Assembly: GCA_031216755.1 (NCBI GenBank)
Contig: JARUHG010000001.1
Location: 1,426,001-1,490,000 of the forward strand
DNA length: 64,000 bases
Reading direction: 5' to 3'
Origin: Lysobacter arvi
Lineage (GTDB): Bacteria > Pseudomonadota > Gammaproteobacteria > Xanthomonadales > Xanthomonadaceae
In this document: positions 61,308 through 64,000 of the stretch, piece after piece
Layout: every line of letters begins with the position of its first letter
How positions within the stretch are numbered: position 1 is the stretch's first letter
The notes under the pieces: model-generated
What the model saw: the letters and a program-made list of their open reading frames with translations, nothing else
What the model was told of the DNA's origin: nothing
Databases searched by the model: none
Program-made: the position numbers and the translations under genes

Positions 61308-61967
61308 ATGCACCCCGACTTCTGGCACCAGCGCTGGGCCGACAACCAGATCGGCTTCCATCAGGACGCGCCGACACCGCTGATGCTCAAGCATTGGCCG
61401 TCGCTCGGCCTCGCGGCCGGCACGCGCGTGTTCGTGCCGCTCGCCGGCAAGACGCTGGACATGGCGTGGCTCGCCGCACAGGGCCATCGCGTGCTGGGCG
61501 TGGAGCTGTCCCGGATCGCAGTGGACGCCTTTTTCGAAGGGAACGGCGTCACGCCCGAGGTGACGGCGTCGAAGTACGGCACGCATTACCGCGCCGGCGA
61601 CATCGAGTTGATCTGTGGCGACGCCTTCGGCCTCGACGAAGCCGCGCTGGCCAGGTGCGACGCCGTGTTCGACCGCGCCGCGCTGATCGCGCTGCCGGAA
61701 GACCTGCGCCAACGCTACGCGCGCGAGCTGTACGCGCGGCTGCCCTCGCACTGCCGCGGCCTGCTCATCACTTTGGAATATCCGCAGCACGAGAAGGCCG
61801 GCCCGCCCTTCAGCGTCGTGGAAAACGAAGTGCGCGCGCTCTATGCACGCGACTGGACCATTGAGACGCTGGAGCGTCGCGACATCCTCGAAACGCAGCC
61901 GAAGTTCGTCGAGGAAGGCGTGACCGAGCTGCACACGTCCGTCTATCGCCTGGAGCGCAAGCGCTGA
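61308..61967 (+). CDS. tpm: Thiopurine S-methyltransferase family protein
   Basis: A 219-residue SAM-dependent methyltransferase. The N-terminus MHPDFWHQRWADNQIGFHQD is the family hallmark, followed by TRVFVPLAGKTLDMAWLAAQ (SAM site), VLGVELSRIAVDAFFEGNGV and DAVFDRAALIALPEDLRQRY. Bacterial members methylate thiopurines and can volatilise selenium or tellurium compounds. It is transcribed alone. Confidence 0.94.
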   Translation: MHPDFWHQRWADNQIGFHQDAPTPLMLKHWPSLGLAAGTRVFVPLAGKTLDMAWLAAQGHRVLGVELSRIAVDAFFEGNGVTPEVTASKYGTHYRAGDIELICGDAFGLDEAALARCDAVFDRAALIALPEDLRQRYARELYARLPSHCRGLLITLEYPQHEKAGPPFSVVENEVRALYARDWTIETLERRDILETQPKFVEEGVTELHTSVYRLERKR

Positions 61968-62067
61968 TCGACCGGTCGCTTCGGTAGCGCGGGTGCGCGC
62001 TGCTCACCCGCGTCTTGCGGGCGAGCCGGCCCCCGGTTGCGCTGCGCTTACCCAGGCCACGAAAACA

Positions 62068-62553
62068 TCACGCTTCCGATGGCTTCTGCGCCAAGCGCGC
62101 CGTCAGGTAGTTCTGGATGCCCAGGCGCTTGATCAGCCCAAGCTGCTGCTCCAGCCAGTGGGCGTGGTCTTCCTCGGTGTCCTGCAACTGCACGCGCAGG
62201 ATCTCGCGGCTGACGAAGTCGCCCACGCGCTCGCACAGCGCCATGCCTTCGGCGAGCGCGGCGCGAACGCGGTATTCGACGTCCAGGTCGCGTTGCAGCA
62301 TTTCCTCCACGGTGTGGCCCGCGACGAACGGCTCCGGGCGCATGTCCGGATCGCCTTCCAGGAACAGGATGCGCCGCAGCAGCGCGTCCGCGTGCTCGGT
62401 CTCCTCCTGCATTTCGTGGTCGATCCGCTCGTAGAGCGACTGCAGGCCCATGTCTTCGTAGCGGCGGGAATGGATGAAGTACTGGTCGCGCGCGGCCAGT
62501 TCGCCACGCAGCAGCTGCTTCAGGTAATCGACGACCTCGGGATGGCCTTTCAT
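62068..62553 (-). CDS. bfr: Bacterioferritin lacking the haem-ligand methionine
   Basis: A 161-residue ferritin-like protein. The start at 62553 ([20 protein letters not shown]) has AAGGAGG upstream. Di-iron ligands are visible: the Glu of [11 protein letters not shown], the Glu and His of [10 protein letters not shown], the Glu of [11 protein letters not shown] and the Glu/His of [14 protein letters not shown]. By alignment with E. coli Bfr (ESIDEMKHAD), the residue equal to Met52 is Thr (EETEHAD). It therefore should not bind haem on its own and resembles BfrA-type subunits that pair with a haem-binding BfrB. It stores iron. Confidence 0.9.
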   Translation of the reverse strand: MKGHPEVVDYLKQLLRGELAARDQYFIHSRRYEDMGLQSLYERIDHEMQEETEHADALLRRILFLEGDPDMRPEPFVAGHTVEEMLQRDLDVEYRVRAALAEGMALCERVGDFVSREILRVQLQDTEEDHAHWLEQQLGLIKRLGIQNYLTARLAQKPSEA

Positions 62554-62669
62554 GGGGAAACCTCCTTGCAAGGCGCATAGGGTGCCCGATCGCGCCGGCC
62601 CGCGTTCTAATCGGAATCAGTCGCATTGGCTCGCGGCGGGCCGCCGGAACGGCCGCCGCGACGGCGCCT

Positions 62670-64000
62670 TCATAGCGCCGCTTCGTGCACGCCGGCGACG
62701 GCGCGCCCGGAGGGATCGGCCATCTTCGCGAACGCCGCATCCCACGCGATCGCCGCGGGCGACGAACACGCGATCGACTTGCCCCCCGGCACCGTTTGCG
62801 CGCAGGCCACGCCGGGGAAGAACTGCTCGAAGATGTGGCGATACAGGTAGGCCTCCTTCGTCTGCGGCGGGTTCACCGGAAAGCGGCTTGCCGCGGCGGC
62901 GAAGACCCGATCGCTGATCTGCGCTTCCGCATGTGCCTTCAGGCCGTCGATCCAGCCGTAGCCGACGCCGTCGCTGAACTGCTCCTTCTGCCGCCAGAGG
63001 ATCTCATCCGGCAAATAGCCCTCGAACGCCTCGCGCAGGATCGCCTTCTCGATCGGGCGCCCCGTCGGCCCCGGCTTCACCATCTTGTGCGCGGCGTCCA
63101 TGCGCATCGCGACATCGAGGAATTCCACGTCCAGGAACGGCACGCGCGGCTCCACGCCCCAGGCCATCATCGACTTGTTCGCGCGCAGGCAATCGTAGTT
63201 GTGCAGCGCATCGAGCTTGCGCACGGTTTCGGCATGGAACTCGCGCGCATCCGGCGCCTTGTGGAAGTACAGGTAACCGCCGAAGACCTCGTCGCTGCCT
63301 TCGCCGGAAAGCACCATCTTCACGCCCATGGCCTTGATGCGGCGCGCGAGCAGGAACATCGGCGTCGACGCCCGGATCGTGGTCACGTCGTAGGTTTCGA
63401 TGTGCCGGATCACCTCCGGCAGCGCATCCAGGCCTTCCTCGAAGCTGTAGGTGAAGCCGTGATGCACCGTTCCCAGCGCATCGGCCGCAATGCGCGCGGC
63501 GGCCAGGTCCGGCGATCCTTCCAGGCCGATCGCGAACGAATGCAGCCGCGGCCACCACGCTTCGGTCGTGTCGTCGTCCTCGATGCGCTTGCGTGCGAAG
63601 CGCGCCGCGACCGCAGCGACGAGGGACGAATCCAGTCCGCCCGACAGCAACACGCCGTAGGGCACGTCGCTCATCAGCTGGCGATGCACTGCGCGCTCGA
63701 ACGCTTCGCGCAGCTCCTGCCTGGACACCGACACATCCGCCGTGGCGGCATGTTCGCGCCACGCGCGTTCATGATAGCGGACGAGTTCACCGCGCTCACT
63801 GTCGTAGTAATGGCCCGGCGGAAACTGCGCGACGTCCGCGCAGAGGTCGGCCAGCGCCTTCATCTCCGACGCGACGCAAAGGCGGCCGTCGCGGTCGTGG
63901 CCCCAGTACAACGGGCACACCCCGATGGGATCGCGCGCGATCACGAAACGGCGCCGCGCGCGATCCCACAGCGCGAAGGCGAAGATGCCGTTGAGCGCAT
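62670..64000 (-). CDS. asnB: Glutamine-hydrolysing asparagine synthetase, N-terminus beyond the window
   Basis: The C-terminal part (over 440 residues) of an AsnB-type enzyme that makes asparagine from aspartate, glutamine and ATP. The end of the glutaminase domain is visible (NGIFAFALWDRARRRFVIAR, DPIGVCPLYWG). The synthetase domain has the PP-loop LLSGGLDSSLVAAVAARFAR, GLEGSPDLAAARIAADALGT, VLSGEGSDEVFGGYLYFHKA and RVPFLDVEFLDVAMRMDAAH. The visible region shows no frameshift. The Cys1 glutaminase residue lies outside the window. Confidence 0.95.
   Translation of the reverse strand, partial: ALNGIFAFALWDRARRRFVIARDPIGVCPLYWGHDRDGRLCVASEMKALADLCADVAQFPPGHYYDSERGELVRYHERAWREHAATADVSVSRQELREAFERAVHRQLMSDVPYGVLLSGGLDSSLVAAVAARFARKRIEDDDTTEAWWPRLHSFAIGLEGSPDLAAARIAADALGTVHHGFTYSFEEGLDALPEVIRHIETYDVTTIRASTPMFLLARRIKAMGVKMVLSGEGSDEVFGGYLYFHKAPDAREFHAETVRKLDALHNYDCLRANKSMMAWGVEPRVPFLDVEFLDVAMRMDAAHKMVKPGPTGRPIEKAILREAFEGYLPDEILWRQKEQFSDGVGYGWIDGLKAHAEAQISDRVFAAAASRFPVNPPQTKEAYLYRHIFEQFFPGVACAQTVPGGKSIACSSPAAIAWDAAFAKMADPSGRAVAGVHEAAL

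Overview
The window is GC-rich DNA of a gammaproteobacterium that looks like Lysobacter or a close relative in the Xanthomonadaceae. The clues are a multidomain secreted chitinase next to a type II-like secretion cluster, the gene content (FKBP isomerase, DUF1289, phosphate porin, two PstS copies), strong GC3 bias, and dispersed palindromic repeats of the GTCATCCCGCGAAAGCGGG type. The assignment rests on gene content and style, not on a database search.

Region 1 (1-11.1 kb, minus strand) is a tightly overlapping secretion operon: GspG, GspF and GspE, then PilM-, PilN- and PilO-like platform proteins, a proline-rich GspC/PilP-like protein, a lipoprotein secretin, and three further pseudopilins. 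The last pseudopilin runs off the left edge. A GH18 chitinase with two chitin-binding modules lies just upstream of gspG. This is not the canonical gspC-N order.

Region 2 (11.5-19 kb) holds housekeeping and small metabolic genes: a PCuAC copper chaperone, two enoyl-CoA hydratases, a PstS-OmpA fusion, mercaptopyruvate sulfurtransferase, NudL, a DUF1289 protein, an FKBP isomerase and endonuclease III.

Region 3 (19-27.6 kb) is a phosphate-starvation locus: an OprP-like porin, a soluble PstS, a lipoprotein PstS, PstC, PstA, PstB and PhoU, with Pho-box-like sites before both pstS genes. Between the two pstS genes is a seven-copy 42-bp hairpin-rich tandem array. Between pstS2 and pstC is a dense array of REP-like palindromes.

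Region 4 (28.3-30.3 kb) is a compact MNIO (DUF692) RiPP cluster. It has an exported precursor with two EF-hand loops and three GKCG motifs, the MNIO enzyme, and its DUF2063 partner. Then come RNase T, an acetyltransferase, an LpxR-like lipid A deacylase, a SugE/Gdx guanidinium exporter under an apparent guanidine-II riboswitch, a large periplasmic-propeller diguanylate cyclase, RlmB and RNase R.

Region 5 (40-57.6 kb) is a surface-glycan or glycolipid cluster: a methyltransferase, three CgeB-like glycosyltransferases, a GT4 enzyme, a Gfo/Idh dehydrogenase, a zinc alcohol dehydrogenase, three sugar-nucleotide epimerase/decarboxylase enzymes, a histidine phosphatase, a pyruvyltransferase paired with an F420-hydrogenase beta-like iron-sulfur protein, a GT9-like protein, a clan-A glycosidase and myo-inositol-3-phosphate synthase.

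Region 6 (58-64 kb) returns to core genes: tRNA-Leu(CAG), rnk, parC, tpm, a bacterioferritin lacking the usual haem methionine, and an asparagine synthetase cut by the right edge.
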